Shown here piece after piece: positions 25,139 to 34,430 of a stretch of 64,000 nt of DNA (position 1 is the stretch's first letter; each line of letters begins with the position of its first letter). The stretch comes from Rhodospirillaceae bacterium (GTDB lineage Bacteria > Pseudomonadota > Alphaproteobacteria > GCA-2731375): positions 1-64,000 of the forward strand of contig JABIWH010000027.1 of NCBI GenBank assembly GCA_018701215.1. Reading direction: 5' to 3'. Under the pieces are notes generated by a model. The model saw only the letters and a program-made list of their open reading frames with translations. It was not told where the DNA came from and searched no databases. The position numbers and the translations under genes are program-made.

Positions 25139-26188
25139 TCAGGTAAGTAACTTATCCGCCGTGGATAGTATTTGTACACTGTGTTTTACAGGCGATTGCT
25201 GGGCCGCCTCCTTGACGACGGTTTTAGGCATTCCAGACATGCCGTGATACAGCGATAATATATAAATTAAGTATGCCATTGTTAGGAAGGCGCCATAGCG
25301 CCGGCTGATTGGCCGCCCCAGCAACACAAACGGGGTTATCAGGATGGCGGCCGACACCATGATCCATAAATCATAGCTAACGATCTGCTCTGGTATGGGA
25401 ACGGTGCGCACCATGGAGGTAATGCCTATGATGCCGAGAATATTGAACAGGTTGGATCCGACCACATTACCGATGGCCACGTCACCATGGCGGCGGATGG
25501 CGGCGACAAGGGAGGTCGCCAGTTCCGGCAATGACGTCCCCAACGCGATCAGGGACAGGCCGATGGTTGCTTGCGACACGCCGGCGGCGACGGCTAGCTC
25601 CATGGCGCCGCCAATCAGCAGATCGGCGCCCATGACCAAGCCGGCGATCCCTACCGCGATAAAGGCCAGGGAAAGCCAGATCGAATGAGGCCGCGCGGCA
25701 ATACCTTCGATCTCGTCGACAATCGCCTCGGCCGTGGCGTCATTTTCCTCGCGGCCCGAAAAATAGGACCACGTTAAATAGCCGCAAAGCATCGACGTCA
25801 TGATAGCGCCTTGCCAATTCACGATTTGTCCGCTCCAGCACAGGGCGACGAAAGCCACGGAAACCGCGAACATGATGGCGCCATCCCGGCGGATGGCTTC
25901 GACGTCACAGACAATAGGAAAAATGATCGCCGGCAGGCCAAGCACCAGCAGAATGTTAGCGATGTTCGAGCCGACTACATTGCCAATGGCGATTTCCGGC
26001 GCGCCGCTCAACACCGCTTCCAAACTGACCACCAATTCCGGCGAAGAGGTGCCAAACGCTACCACCGTCAGGCCAATAACCAGGGGCGGTACCGACAACC
26101 GCTGCGCCAGGGTAACGGCGCCACGGACCAACACGTCACCGGCGATCAGAAGCAGCACCAAGCCACCGGCAACCATTAGATACGTCAT
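25139..26188 (-). CDS. Calcium/sodium antiporter (CaCA family, YrbG-like)
   Basis: A 349-residue inner-membrane protein with about ten hydrophobic helices and the two inverted alpha repeats of cation/Ca exchangers. The first is VAFGTSSPELVVSL with GNVVGSNIANILL (about 43-81); the second is IALGTSLPELATSL with GNVVGSNLFNILG (about 215-253). The paired glutamates and asparagines are the ion ligands. A hydrophilic loop (about 146-165, rich in Glu/Asp) separates the halves. The last 30 residues after MSGMPKT are a polar tail. Ca2+/Na+ or Ca2+/H+ exchange is expected; direction and ion are not proved. Confidence 0.92.
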   Translation of the reverse strand: MTYLMVAGGLVLLLIAGDVLVRGAVTLAQRLSVPPLVIGLTVVAFGTSSPELVVSLEAVLSGAPEIAIGNVVGSNIANILLVLGLPAIIFPIVCDVEAIRRDGAIMFAVSVAFVALCWSGQIVNWQGAIMTSMLCGYLTWSYFSGREENDATAEAIVDEIEGIAARPHSIWLSLAFIAVGIAGLVMGADLLIGGAMELAVAAGVSQATIGLSLIALGTSLPELATSLVAAIRRHGDVAIGNVVGSNLFNILGIIGITSMVRTVPIPEQIVSYDLWIMVSAAILITPFVLLGRPISRRYGAFLTMAYLIYILSLYHGMSGMPKTVVKEAAQQSPVKHSVQILSTADKLLT

Positions 26189-26420
26189 GCCTCGACTTCA
26201 CCGCTGGTTACCATATCAGGACAGCCACACGATCCATGCCTCGCGCCGGAATAAATTGCGGCAACGAAGCCGCGTGCTCATCCTATATAGCGGTGAAGGC
26301 GGCGGCTTTGAAGGGGTCAATATCATTATTGCCAAAGCCACTAGCATATGGACAAGATCGAAAGCCTCCGTTATGCCATCGCTGCCTGCCATTATCGAGG
26401 CGTCAACAGCTGGGCTTTGT

Positions 26421-27308
26421 ATGAACATTCCAATCGTAAGCGGTTTGGCCGGAATGGCCGAGGACTACGACCTTTTCATTCTTGATTTGTGGGGCGTCGT
26501 CCATGACGGGGTAACGGTCTACCCCGGCGCGGCAAATTGCCTCCGCCGCCTGCGCCGAGGGGGCGCCAGGGTGGTGCTGCTGTCCAATGCGCCCAGGCCC
26601 AGCGCATCCGTGGCCCTGCACCTGGTGGAACTGGGTGTCGCAGGGGACATGTACGACTGGCTGCTAACCTCGGGCGAGGCAACGGCCAGCACAATTGCGG
26701 CCGATACCATCGCATCCGGGGCCTCCGGGGCCGGAGCGGATGCCCGCCCGGCCTATTTCCACCTCGGCCCGGAACGCAGCCGGCCCACCCTTGATGCCTG
26801 CGGCGGCCAGGAAGTCGCCATCGAAGCCGCCGAAATGATCATCTGCACCGGGTTATTCGACGATGAAACCGAACAGGCGGAAGATTATCGTGACCTATTG
26901 AGCCTGGCCGCGGCACGTGACCTGCCGATGGTTTGCGCCAACCCTGACGTGGTGGTTAACCGTGGCGGACAAATAATTCCCTGCGCGGGCGCGGTAGCGG
27001 CGTTCTACGAGGAACTGGGCGGCACGGTACAGCGCTTTGGCAAACCGTTCCCCGATATATTCGACCGCCTGTTCGCCGAGAGTCCGGAAATACCACGCAG
27101 CCGCGCCGTCATGATTGGCGATGCCCTTGCCACGGATATTCGCGGTGCCCGGCAGGCAGGGATTGATGCCATTTGGATCGGCGGCGGCATTCACGCCGAG
27201 GCCTTGGCCCTGGGCCCGGACGGGCAATTGGATCAAGACAAAGTACACGGCGTCGCCGCGCAGGCCGGCGAACGGCCCAAGGCAATACTGCCGTGGCTGC
27301 AGTGGTAA
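26421..27308 (+). CDS. TIGR01459-type HAD-superfamily hydrolase
   Basis: A 295-residue phosphatase of the NagD/PGP-like HAD class. Motif I is LFILDLWGVVHDG (nucleophile aspartate about 20), motif II is LLSNAPRP, motif III lysine is in FGKPFPDIF, and motif IV is MIGDALATDIRGA. TIGR01459 members are common in alphaproteobacteria near ribF, as here about 2.5 kb away, but their substrate is unknown. I chose the ATG at 26421 because it fits the usual family N-terminus; an in-frame ATG at 26373 would add 16 residues. The 232 bases upstream are shared with the divergent antiporter gene. Confidence 0.88.
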   Translation: MNIPIVSGLAGMAEDYDLFILDLWGVVHDGVTVYPGAANCLRRLRRGGARVVLLSNAPRPSASVALHLVELGVAGDMYDWLLTSGEATASTIAADTIASGASGAGADARPAYFHLGPERSRPTLDACGGQEVAIEAAEMIICTGLFDDETEQAEDYRDLLSLAAARDLPMVCANPDVVVNRGGQIIPCAGAVAAFYEELGGTVQRFGKPFPDIFDRLFAESPEIPRSRAVMIGDALATDIRGARQAGIDAIWIGGGIHAEALALGPDGQLDQDKVHGVAAQAGERPKAILPWLQW

Positions 27309-27417
27309 ATCTCTAGGAGCGGGTTGCTAGCGCAATTCTCAATTAATCGGAGTCGCCACCGTAGCCTATTTGGTGCGACGTAAGTAATTGGTTCAATTGC
27401 TCGATTTTTAAGAGTCT

Positions 27418-27442
27418 GAGCGCATTTTCTTCGAATGCGCTC
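27418..27442. terminator. Hairpin between the HAD gene and cheZ
   Basis: A perfect 9-bp inverted repeat, GAGCGCATT...AATGCGCTC, with a 7-base loop, lies in the AT-rich stretch between the convergent HAD and cheZ genes. It has no clear T-run on either side, so intrinsic termination is only possible; a bidirectional terminator or mRNA-end stabiliser fits its position. Confidence 0.4.
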
Positions 27443-27462
27443 TAAGTTAGCGCGGTTGCCTG

Positions 27463-28593
27463 CTAGTCGAACAGCGCGTCGATATCATCCTGCGAGGCGG
27501 TCTCGCCCAGGTCGGGCGACAAGGGTACGATATCATCCAGATCGGGTTGGTCGCCATCCGCGCTTGCATCCGCCACCGGATCCTCCGATCCCGTGCCGTT
27601 CGCCGCTACATTGATCTCGGGTCCCGCTTCTGGCTCGGGCTCGGGCGCAGGTTCTGGTTCGGGCTCTGGTTCCACTTCGGGCGCGGCTTCCTCGACAGCC
27701 GCATCGCTACCGAACATCGCATCGATATCGTCCTGACTGGCATCTTCCGTTGGCTCCGCCTCATCCGCGGGTTCGACGACATCGGCCCCGCCGTTGAGGA
27801 ATTTCGCCGCCGCATCAACGACCGGGTCGCTGGCCGGCTCCACTTCCGCCACGGCTTCCGGCTCCGGTTCGAGCGCGGGATCCACTTCAACTTCAATGAT
27901 TTCAGCGGCGGCTTCCGCGGGCTCCACCGATGCCGGCGCATCGAATTCAGCAGTCAAAAGGTCATCAACCTGGTTCTGCGCGATGCCCTCGCCATCCAGC
28001 GCCGGGCCGTTCAACAGATCGCTGTCCGGCCGTGCGTCTTTGTCCTTGCCGGGTTCAGCCGCCTCGCCCTCGGCATCCTCGATATCCGGGCCCCAGGCAT
28101 CCTGCAGACCATGCAGGCGTTCCTCAATATAGGTCAGGGTAGCGACTACCTTGGTAATACGCTGCCCGGTAATATCCTGGAACGAACAAGCCTCGAAGAT
28201 GCGCATGCAGGCATCATTGACCGCATCACCATAATCGTCGGCGGTTGCGTCGGCGGACATGATTTCCTCCGCCGCGTCCATGATGGTGCCGGTGGCTTCC
28301 TCGGTCGAGGCAACGATGGCCTCCAGCTCCAAGCCGGCGCGGGGGATCTTTTCCTGTTTCAAGTCGTTGGGGCGCAATTCCGCGATCTCGCCCCTGGCCC
28401 GATCGATATATTCCGACAGGCCACGGAATTCGGAATACAGCGTCGTATCAATCGAGTTGAAATAACGCCGCATGGTCGCCAGCAAGACTTCGGTGACACC
28501 GGCGATATCGCCCAGGGTCACCGCCGTCGAGCGGTTGGTGCGCAAATGATCGACAAGCTGTTCGATCCCCACGCTGACCTGTTCCGTATCCAT
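27463..28593 (-). CDS. cheZ: CheZ-type CheY-P phosphatase with long acidic tail
   Basis: CheZ dephosphorylates CheY-P. In this 376-residue protein the helical domain (about 1-165) ends with ACSFQDITGQRI (about 135-146), which contains the conserved Asp and the catalytic glutamine. A long Pro/Glu/Ala-rich linker follows. The usual CheZ ends in a short CheY-binding peptide; here three similar peptides occur: QNQVDDLL (about 206-213), ASQDDIDAMF (285-294) and ASQDDIDALF at the very C-terminus (366-375). The family is usually about 210-250 residues, so the tail is greatly extended. The ATG at 28593 is preferred; an upstream start would add seven residues. cheY lies just upstream on the same strand, 49 bases away. 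Confidence 0.85.
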   Translation of the reverse strand: MDTEQVSVGIEQLVDHLRTNRSTAVTLGDIAGVTEVLLATMRRYFNSIDTTLYSEFRGLSEYIDRARGEIAELRPNDLKQEKIPRAGLELEAIVASTEEATGTIMDAAEEIMSADATADDYGDAVNDACMRIFEACSFQDITGQRITKVVATLTYIEERLHGLQDAWGPDIEDAEGEAAEPGKDKDARPDSDLLNGPALDGEGIAQNQVDDLLTAEFDAPASVEPAEAAAEIIEVEVDPALEPEPEAVAEVEPASDPVVDAAAKFLNGGADVVEPADEAEPTEDASQDDIDAMFGSDAAVEEAAPEVEPEPEPEPAPEPEPEAGPEINVAANGTGSEDPVADASADGDQPDLDDIVPLSPDLGETASQDDIDALFD

Positions 28594-28642
28594 CAGCACA
28601 ACTCCAAGAAACAACTGGAAACCACGATAAACCGCCTAGTGA

Positions 28643-29029
28643 TCAAAAATCACCGATCACGGAGGTCATCTTGGTTTTCAGGGTCGCCGCGTTGAACGGC
28701 TTCACGATATAATTGTTGACCCCGGCCTTTTTCGCCGCGATCACGTTCTCGGTCTTGGATTCGGCCGTAATCATGATGAAGGGCGTTTCCTGCATCTTAT
28801 CGTCCGAGCGGATTTCCTTCAGCAACTGATAACCGGTCATCGGCTCCATGTTCCAATCAGAGATCACCAAGTTGTAATCCTTGCCGCGCAGCTTTTGTAA
28901 AGCCGCCGCGCCATCGGTCGCTTCGTCAACATTATTGAAGCCAAGCTGCTTTAACAGGTTGCGGATGATCCGCAACATGGTCTTGTAGTCGTCGACGATC
29001 AGGATCGTCATGTTCATATCGACAGCCAT
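28643..29029 (-). CDS. cheY: Chemotaxis response regulator CheY
   Basis: A 128-residue single-domain receiver. The acidic pair is in ILIVDDYKTM (about 13-14), the phosphoacceptor aspartate in LVISDWNM (about 58), the conserved threonine/serine in MITAES (about 88) and the lysine in YIVKPF (about 110). No output domain is present, so it should bind FliM at the flagellar switch. It precedes cheZ, forming a phosphorylation/dephosphorylation pair without cheA nearby. The ATG at 29029 and one at 29017 are both possible; GGGAC precedes the first. Confidence 0.93.
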   Translation of the reverse strand: MAVDMNMTILIVDDYKTMLRIIRNLLKQLGFNNVDEATDGAAALQKLRGKDYNLVISDWNMEPMTGYQLLKEIRSDDKMQETPFIMITAESKTENVIAAKKAGVNNYIVKPFNAATLKTKMTSVIGDF

Positions 29030-29283
29030 CGTTTCTGTCCCATTCGATCTAATTAATCAGCCAGTCGGTTCGAGTTGCCTGGCGGCCCGAGGACATTTCG
29101 ATGCCCCTCCCCCGTCAACTGCAACGAGGGCATATTGCGATAGGGCACTGAATATTTGGTTAACGGCATAGGCAAGGTTTTCGCTAAATCCATCAAGGGC
29201 ATGATTGGTTGTCGCCATGCCCCTGCATGGTTATATTGCGCCGCGAATTTCTCGGGCCCGGACATATTCCGGCGGAGCACAGG

Positions 29284-29787
29284 ATGGAAAACAGCATGGA
29301 AAACAGCATGGCCGATAGCCAGACGATTATTCAGGAGACGGATCTATTCAAGGAAATGCACGGCCATTTCATCGAGGATCTGGAAATCGGCATGTCGGCT
29401 TTCTATTCCCGCACCGTGACGGAGGCTGACATTGTGCTTTTCGCCGGCATAACCGGTGACCTCAACCCGGTGCATCTGAACCACGAATTCGCCAAACAGA
29501 CCCAATTCGGCGGCACCATTGCCCATGGCATGTTGACGGCCAGTCTGATCTCGACGGTTGTCGGCACCAAGTTGCCCGGACCCGGCGCCATCTATATGTC
29601 GCAGAATACCCGCTTCACAGCGCCCGTGCGGGCCGGCGATACAATCACCGCAGTGGCCACGGTCACGGATGTGAATGTGGAAAAACGCCGCTGCGCCCTG
29701 GATACCATATGCGTGCGTGGTGACGAGGTGGTGGTCAAGGGCGATGCCCTGTTGCTGGTCCCAACTCGCAAGACATTCGCAGACTGA
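29284..29787 (+). CDS. MaoC-like (R)-hydratase/dehydratase
   Basis: A 167-residue hot-dog-fold protein of the (R)-specific enoyl-CoA hydratase type. The catalytic Asp/His region is GDLNPVHLNHEFAKQTQFGGTIAHGM (split here as GDLNPVHLN, residues about 60-68, and GGTIAHGM, about 77-84). The rest (FTAPVRAGDTITAVATV) fits the family. The N-terminal 25 residues are a Met/Ser/Glu-rich extension with a duplicated MENS. GGAG lies 10 bases before the ATG at 29284. It lies 60 bases before ribF. The 254 bases upstream, shared with divergent cheY, hold no recognised element. Confidence 0.88.
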   Translation: MENSMENSMADSQTIIQETDLFKEMHGHFIEDLEIGMSAFYSRTVTEADIVLFAGITGDLNPVHLNHEFAKQTQFGGTIAHGMLTASLISTVVGTKLPGPGAIYMSQNTRFTAPVRAGDTITAVATVTDVNVEKRRCALDTICVRGDEVVVKGDALLLVPTRKTFAD

Positions 29788-29847
29788 TTTAAAAAGCGGG
29801 TGATTAGCCGGTTGCCAGACGGCATCCCAGCCCCAATAATCCAGGCC

Positions 29848-30825
29848 ATGCGTATTATCCGTCATATCCATCATGTATCAGACGAGCTGCGCGGCGGTGC
29901 CGTTGCAGTCGGAAATTTCGATGGCCTGCACCGCGGCCACCAGGCACTGATCCGGCAATGCCGTGCCATGGCCGACGCCGTGGCGGGTCCCGCCCTCGCC
30001 CTAACGTTCGAGCCGCACCCGCGCAGTCTGTTTCAGACCGACGCGCCCCCTTTTCGCCTGACGCCCTTTCGCTCCAAGGCGCGCCTGTTGGCGAAATTGG
30101 GCGTTGATTGCCTCGCCAGCCTGCGCTTTGACCTTGATGTCAGCCAGCAGCCGGCCGAGAACTTCATTCAAGACATTCTGGTCCAGGGCCTGGGGGTGAA
30201 GCATGTGGTGGTTGGCTATGATTTCGTTTTCGGCCATCACCGGGCCGGCAATGGCGCCATGTTGCAGCAGTTCGGCAGCCGTCACGGCTTTGAGGTTTCG
30301 GTGCTGGAGCCGGTAACCCACGATGACGATGTCTGTTCCTCGACCATCATCCGGGTCGATCTGGAAACCGGGCGTTGCCGCCGGGCCGCTGAGTTGCTGG
30401 GCCATTGGTGGGAGATCGAAGGCCGGGTACGCGGTGGCGAGCGGCGCGGCAGGCAGTTGGGCTTCCCCACCGCCAACCTGCATCTGCGCGATACCGCGCT
30501 GCGCCCCGCATTTGGCGTCTACGCCATCCGCTTTGGCCTGGAAGAAAACGGCGACACGCGCTGGTATCCCGGTGTCGCCAATCTGGGTCAGCGCCCCACC
30601 TTTGACGGCCAGGGCATCACCTTGGAGTCTCATTTGTTCGATTTCGACGCCGATATCTATGGCCGCCACGCCCGCGTCGCCTTCATTGAGCATCTGCGGC
30701 CGGAGCGGAAATTTGACGGCCTTGAAGCAATCAAGGCGCAGATCGCCTTGGATAGCGAGCAGGCCCGCCAGATTCTGAGTGATCCGGTCAATGCCCAGGA
30801 TAAATTTGTCATCGGCCAGCCGTAA
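29848..30825 (+). CDS. ribF: Bifunctional riboflavin kinase/FAD synthetase RibF
   Basis: RibF phosphorylates riboflavin to FMN and adenylates FMN to FAD. The 325-residue protein has the FMN adenylyltransferase domain first (VAVGNFDGLHRGHQALI with the HxGH-type site, about 21-37; then VVGYDFVFGHHRAGN, STIIR) and the kinase domain last (EGRVRGGERRGRQLGFPTANL, about 200-220, and PGVANLGQRPTF). Length is normal. The ATG at 29848 follows the start pattern of the family. In related genomes ileS often follows; here a fused indolepyruvate oxidoreductase gene does. Confidence 0.95.
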   Translation: MRIIRHIHHVSDELRGGAVAVGNFDGLHRGHQALIRQCRAMADAVAGPALALTFEPHPRSLFQTDAPPFRLTPFRSKARLLAKLGVDCLASLRFDLDVSQQPAENFIQDILVQGLGVKHVVVGYDFVFGHHRAGNGAMLQQFGSRHGFEVSVLEPVTHDDDVCSSTIIRVDLETGRCRRAAELLGHWWEIEGRVRGGERRGRQLGFPTANLHLRDTALRPAFGVYAIRFGLEENGDTRWYPGVANLGQRPTFDGQGITLESHLFDFDADIYGRHARVAFIEHLRPERKFDGLEAIKAQIALDSEQARQILSDPVNAQDKFVIGQP

Positions 30826-30839
30826 GGACGGCCACGCGT

Positions 30840-30855
30840 ACAATAGACGTATTGT
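30840..30855. promoter_or_regulatory. Small dyad upstream of the indolepyruvate oxidoreductase gene
   Basis: ACAATA-GACG-TATTGT is a perfect 6-bp inverted repeat in the 58-base gap between ribF and the next gene, 28 bases before its ATG. It could be a regulator-binding site or a weak hairpin. The gene itself has GAGGAA as ribosome-binding site. The dyad is short enough to occur by chance. Confidence 0.25.
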
Positions 30856-30883
30856 CATTAGATCGATGAATTGAGGAATAAGC

Positions 30884-33800
30884 ATGACGATTGCCGCTGT
30901 TAGCCTAGATGATAAATACGAACAGGAATCCGGCCGGGTGTTTTTGACCGGCATGCAGGCCCTGGTGCGCCTGCCCATGTTGCAGCGCCAGCGCGACGTG
31001 GCCGCGGGCCTGAACACCGCCGGCTTCATCTCGGGCTATCGCGGCTCTCCGATCGGCGGCTATGACGCGGCACTTTGGGCTGCGCAGCCTTTTCTTTCGC
31101 GCAGCCATATCACCTTTCAACCCGGCCTGAACGAAGATCTGGCGTTAACCGCCGTTTGGGGCACACAGCAGGTCAACCTTTGGCCCGGCGGTACGTACGA
31201 CGGTGTCTTCGGTATTTGGTACGGCAAAGGCCCCGGCGTTGACCGCAGCGGCGATGCCATCAAGCATTTGAACTATGACGGCACTGCTCAGCATGGCGGC
31301 GTCCTGTTGATCGCGGGCGATGATCATGGGGCCAAATCCTCGACCCTGCCGCATCAGAGCGAGCCCGCGTTCATGGCCGCCGCCGTACCGATATTTCATC
31401 CCGCCGGGGTGCAGGAATATCTCGACCTTGGCCTGCACGGTTTCGCCATGTCACGCTATTCGGGCTGTGCCGTGGGTTTCAAGGCAGTGGGCGAAACGGT
31501 AGAAAGCTCGGCCTCGGTCTCGATTGATCCAAACGCGGTACAGATCGCCAAGACCATTGATTTCGATATGCCCGGCGATGGCCTCAACCTACGCTATCCC
31601 GACGACATCATGATCAAGGAAAGCCGGCTGCTGAATTACAAGCTGCCCGCCGCCCAGGCTTACGTACGGGCCAACGGCCTGGACAAGATAATCTTCGATA
31701 CGCCGAAACCACGCCTGGGCATCGTCACCACGGGCAAAGCCTATCTGGATGTACGCCAGGCCTTTGACGAACTGGGCCTGACGGCGGAGATGGCGGCGGA
31801 TATGGGCATCCGCCTCTATAAAGTCGCCATGACGTGGCCCATGGAGCCGCAGGGCGCCCTGGAATTCGCCAAGGGCCTGGAAGAGATCGTGGTGATCGAG
31901 GAAAAACGCCCGATCATGGAAGATCAATTGCGCAGCCTGCTTTATGGCCGGGACGCAGCCCCGCGCATCGTCGGCAAGAAGGACGAAAATAACCGTGTAC
32001 TGTTGCCGGAGATCGGCGAGCTGACACCGGGCATGGTGGCGCAATCCATCGTTGGCAGGATCAAGAAATTCAGCGAGATGCCGGACTTTGATCAACGCCT
32101 GGCCCGGATCGAACAGATCGAGACCGGGGCCAAGGGTTCCCCGCCCACCATATTGCGCACGCCGTATTTCTGTTCCGGCTGCCCGCATAATTCCTCTACG
32201 AAAGTTCCCGCCGGCAGCCGCGCCATGGCCGGTATCGGCTGTCACGGCATGTCCCTGTGGATGCCGGAACGTAATACCCAGACCATTACCCATATGGGCG
32301 CCGAAGGGGTCAACTGGATCGGCCAGGCGCCGTTCTGCAAGACCGAACATGTCTTCCAGAACCTTGGTGACGGCACCTATTATCACTCGGGTCTGCTGGC
32401 GCTCCGTGCCGCCGTCGATGCCGGCGTCAACATCACCTACAAGATCCTGTTCAACGACGCCGTCGCCATGACCGGCGGCCAGCCCGTGGTCAATGTGGGC
32501 GACGGCAAGCTGACCCCGGACGAGATCAGCCGCCAGGTCCACGCCGAAGGCGTGACCAAGATCGCCGTGGTCACGGACGAGCCGGACAAATATCCCTCCA
32601 GCACGAACTGGGCGCCGGGCGTCAGCATTCATCACCGCGATGATCTGGATCAGGTACAGCGCGACCTGCGCCAGACACCGGGCTGCAGCGTGCTGATCTA
32701 TGATCAGACCTGCGCGGCGGAAAAGCGGCGCCGGCGCAAGCGCGGCCTGTTCCCTGATCCGGCCAAGCGGGCCTTCATCAATGACTTGGTTTGCGAAGCC
32801 TGCGGCGATTGTTCCGTTGCCTCGAACTGCGTTTCGGTGCAGCCCAAGGAGACCGAATGGGGCCGCAAGCGGCAGATTGATCAATCTAATTGCAACAAGG
32901 ATTTTTCCTGCGTCAACGGCTTCTGTCCCAGCTTTGTCACCGTACATGGCGGCGGTTTGCGCAAGGCGGAAAAGGCGGAAAATTCCGGCGTTGGACACGG
33001 CGCTGATATTTTCGCCAAGCTGCCCATGCCCACCCTGCCCTCGGCGGCGGAACCCTACGGCATCCTGATCACCGGCATCGGCGGCACCGGTGTCGTCACC
33101 GTCTCGGCCCTGCTGGGCATGGCGGCGCACCTGGACGGCAAGGGCGTCTCGGCCCTGGACATGGCGGGTCTGGCCCAGAAGAACGGCGCCGTGACCTCTC
33201 ATATCCGTATCGCCGATGCGCCGGAGGACCTGCACGCCGTGCGCATCGCCACGGGCGGCTCGAAACTGATCCTGGGCTGCGACATCGTCGTCGCGACCGG
33301 TGAAAGCGTGCTTTCCACCATCAACGAAGGGGTCACCGGCGCGGTCATCAACAGCCACGTTGTACCGACGGCGCAATTCCTGGCGGATCAGGATATGGAA
33401 ATGGCGGGCGAAGGCCTGATCAAGCAACTGCAGGACGCGGTGGGCAACGATTTCAGCCATTTCTTCAACGCCACCAAATTGGCCACGGCGCTGATGGGCG
33501 ATAGTATCGCGGCCAATCTGTTCCTATTGGGCGCCGCCTTTCAAAAAGGTTATGTGCCGCTGTCATTGGAGGCGATCGAAGGCGCGATCGAACTCAACGG
33601 CGTCGCGGTCGAGGCCAACAAGCAGACCTTCGCCTGGGGCCGCCTGGCGGCACACGATCCAGAGGCCGTGGAGACCATCACCGCGCCCCTGATGCCGCAA
33701 CAGGGAGCCAAGGCGGAAAAGCCGAGCCTGGCACAGCAGATTGCCCGCCGCACCGATTTCCTGACCGACTATCAGGATGCCGCCTATGCCGGCCGTTACC

Positions 33801-34384
33801 TCGATCTGGTCAACCGGGCCATGGCGGCGGAGGCTGAGAAGGCCCCTGGCCTGGAAGGCATGGGCGAGGCGGTGGCGCTGAATTTCTTCCGCCTGATGGC
33901 GTACAAGGACGAATACGAAGTGGCGCGCCTGTACACCGACGGCCGCTTCATGGAACAGGTCAATCAGCAATTCGAAGGTGATTTCAGCTTGCACATGCAC
34001 ATGGCGCCGCCCCTGATCGCCAAGCGGGACCCGGTCAGCGGCGAATTGCAGAAACGCGAATTCGGCCCCTGGATGTTGAAGCTGATGCCGCTGCTGGCCC
34101 GCATGCGCGGTCTGCGCGGCGGGGCCTGGGATATCTTTGGCCGCACCGAAGAACGCCGCATGGAGCGCCAGTTGATCAGTGATTACGAAAGCACCATGGC
34201 CGAGGTGCTGGCCGGGTTGAACCATGACAATCACGCCATGGCGACACGTATCGCTGAGGTGCCCGACCGCATGCGCGGTTTCGGCCACGTCAAGGAAAAG
34301 GCCGTAGCCAAGGCGAAAAAAGCCGAAGCAGAGATGATGGAATATTTTCACACGCCGTCGGAACGAACCTCGGCGGCGGAATAG
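30884..34384 (+). CDS. Fused indolepyruvate ferredoxin oxidoreductase
   Basis: A 1166-residue single-chain enzyme that decarboxylates aryl- or branched-chain 2-oxo acids to acyl-CoA with ferredoxin-type electron transfer. The order is an N-terminal pyrimidine-binding part (NTAGFISGYRGSPIGGYD, about 45-62), a ThDP-binding part (FCSGCPHN; GIGCHGMS; NLGDGTYYHSG and NDAVAMTGGQPV), a Cys-rich iron-sulfur segment (LVCEACGDCSVASNC, about 629-643, then more Cys up to NGFCPSF), and the gamma-type domain (GILITGIGGTGVVTVSALLG, about 725-744). The C-terminal 150 residues are helical. Archaeal enzymes split this into IorA and IorB; the fused form is known in proteobacteria. It suggests use of aromatic or branched amino acids. 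Confidence 0.92.
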   Translation: MTIAAVSLDDKYEQESGRVFLTGMQALVRLPMLQRQRDVAAGLNTAGFISGYRGSPIGGYDAALWAAQPFLSRSHITFQPGLNEDLALTAVWGTQQVNLWPGGTYDGVFGIWYGKGPGVDRSGDAIKHLNYDGTAQHGGVLLIAGDDHGAKSSTLPHQSEPAFMAAAVPIFHPAGVQEYLDLGLHGFAMSRYSGCAVGFKAVGETVESSASVSIDPNAVQIAKTIDFDMPGDGLNLRYPDDIMIKESRLLNYKLPAAQAYVRANGLDKIIFDTPKPRLGIVTTGKAYLDVRQAFDELGLTAEMAADMGIRLYKVAMTWPMEPQGALEFAKGLEEIVVIEEKRPIMEDQLRSLLYGRDAAPRIVGKKDENNRVLLPEIGELTPGMVAQSIVGRIKKFSEMPDFDQRLARIEQIETGAKGSPPTILRTPYFCSGCPHNSSTKVPAGSRAMAGIGCHGMSLWMPERNTQTITHMGAEGVNWIGQAPFCKTEHVFQNLGDGTYYHSGLLALRAAVDAGVNITYKILFNDAVAMTGGQPVVNVGDGKLTPDEISRQVHAEGVTKIAVVTDEPDKYPSSTNWAPGVSIHHRDDLDQVQRDLRQTPGCSVLIYDQTCAAEKRRRRKRGLFPDPAKRAFINDLVCEACGDCSVASNCVSVQPKETEWGRKRQIDQSNCNKDFSCVNGFCPSFVTVHGGGLRKAEKAENSGVGHGADIFAKLPMPTLPSAAEPYGILITGIGGTGVVTVSALLGMAAHLDGKGVSALDMAGLAQKNGAVTSHIRIADAPEDLHAVRIATGGSKLILGCDIVVATGESVLSTINEGVTGAVINSHVVPTAQFLADQDMEMAGEGLIKQLQDAVGNDFSHFFNATKLATALMGDSIAANLFLLGAAFQKGYVPLSLEAIEGAIELNGVAVEANKQTFAWGRLAAHDPEAVETITAPLMPQQGAKAEKPSLAQQIARRTDFLTDYQDAAYAGRYLDLVNRAMAAEAEKAPGLEGMGEAVALNFFRLMAYKDEYEVARLYTDGRFMEQVNQQFEGDFSLHMHMAPPLIAKRDPVSGELQKREFGPWMLKLMPLLARMRGLRGGAWDIFGRTEERRMERQLISDYESTMAEVLAGLNHDNHAMATRIAEVPDRMRGFGHVKEKAVAKAKKAEAEMMEYFHTPSERTSAAE

Positions 34385-34394
34385 TAAACTTCAA

Positions 34395-34415
34395 GGACCG
34401 TAAGCGTTACGGTCC
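34395..34415. terminator. Hairpin between the indolepyruvate oxidoreductase and DUF294 genes
   Basis: GGACCGTAA-GCG-TTACGGTCC is a perfect 9-bp stem with a 3-base loop, starting 11 bases after the upstream stop codon. No T-run follows; instead AGGGGGTGAG, the ribosome-binding site of the next gene, begins just after it. It may stabilise the upstream mRNA or modulate translation of the downstream gene rather than end transcription. Confidence 0.45.
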
Positions 34416-34430
34416 AAAGGGGGTGAGCCG

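Noticed and set aside
24795..25247. A 150-codon plus-strand frame between uvrC and the antiporter
   Set aside because: No ribosome-binding site, odd composition with many Cys and Arg, and overlap with the antiporter 3' end.
31589..33460. A 623-codon minus-strand open frame inside the indolepyruvate oxidoreductase gene
   Set aside because: The plus-strand gene has iron-sulfur, ThDP and gamma-domain motifs in order; the antisense product has shadow composition and no motif.
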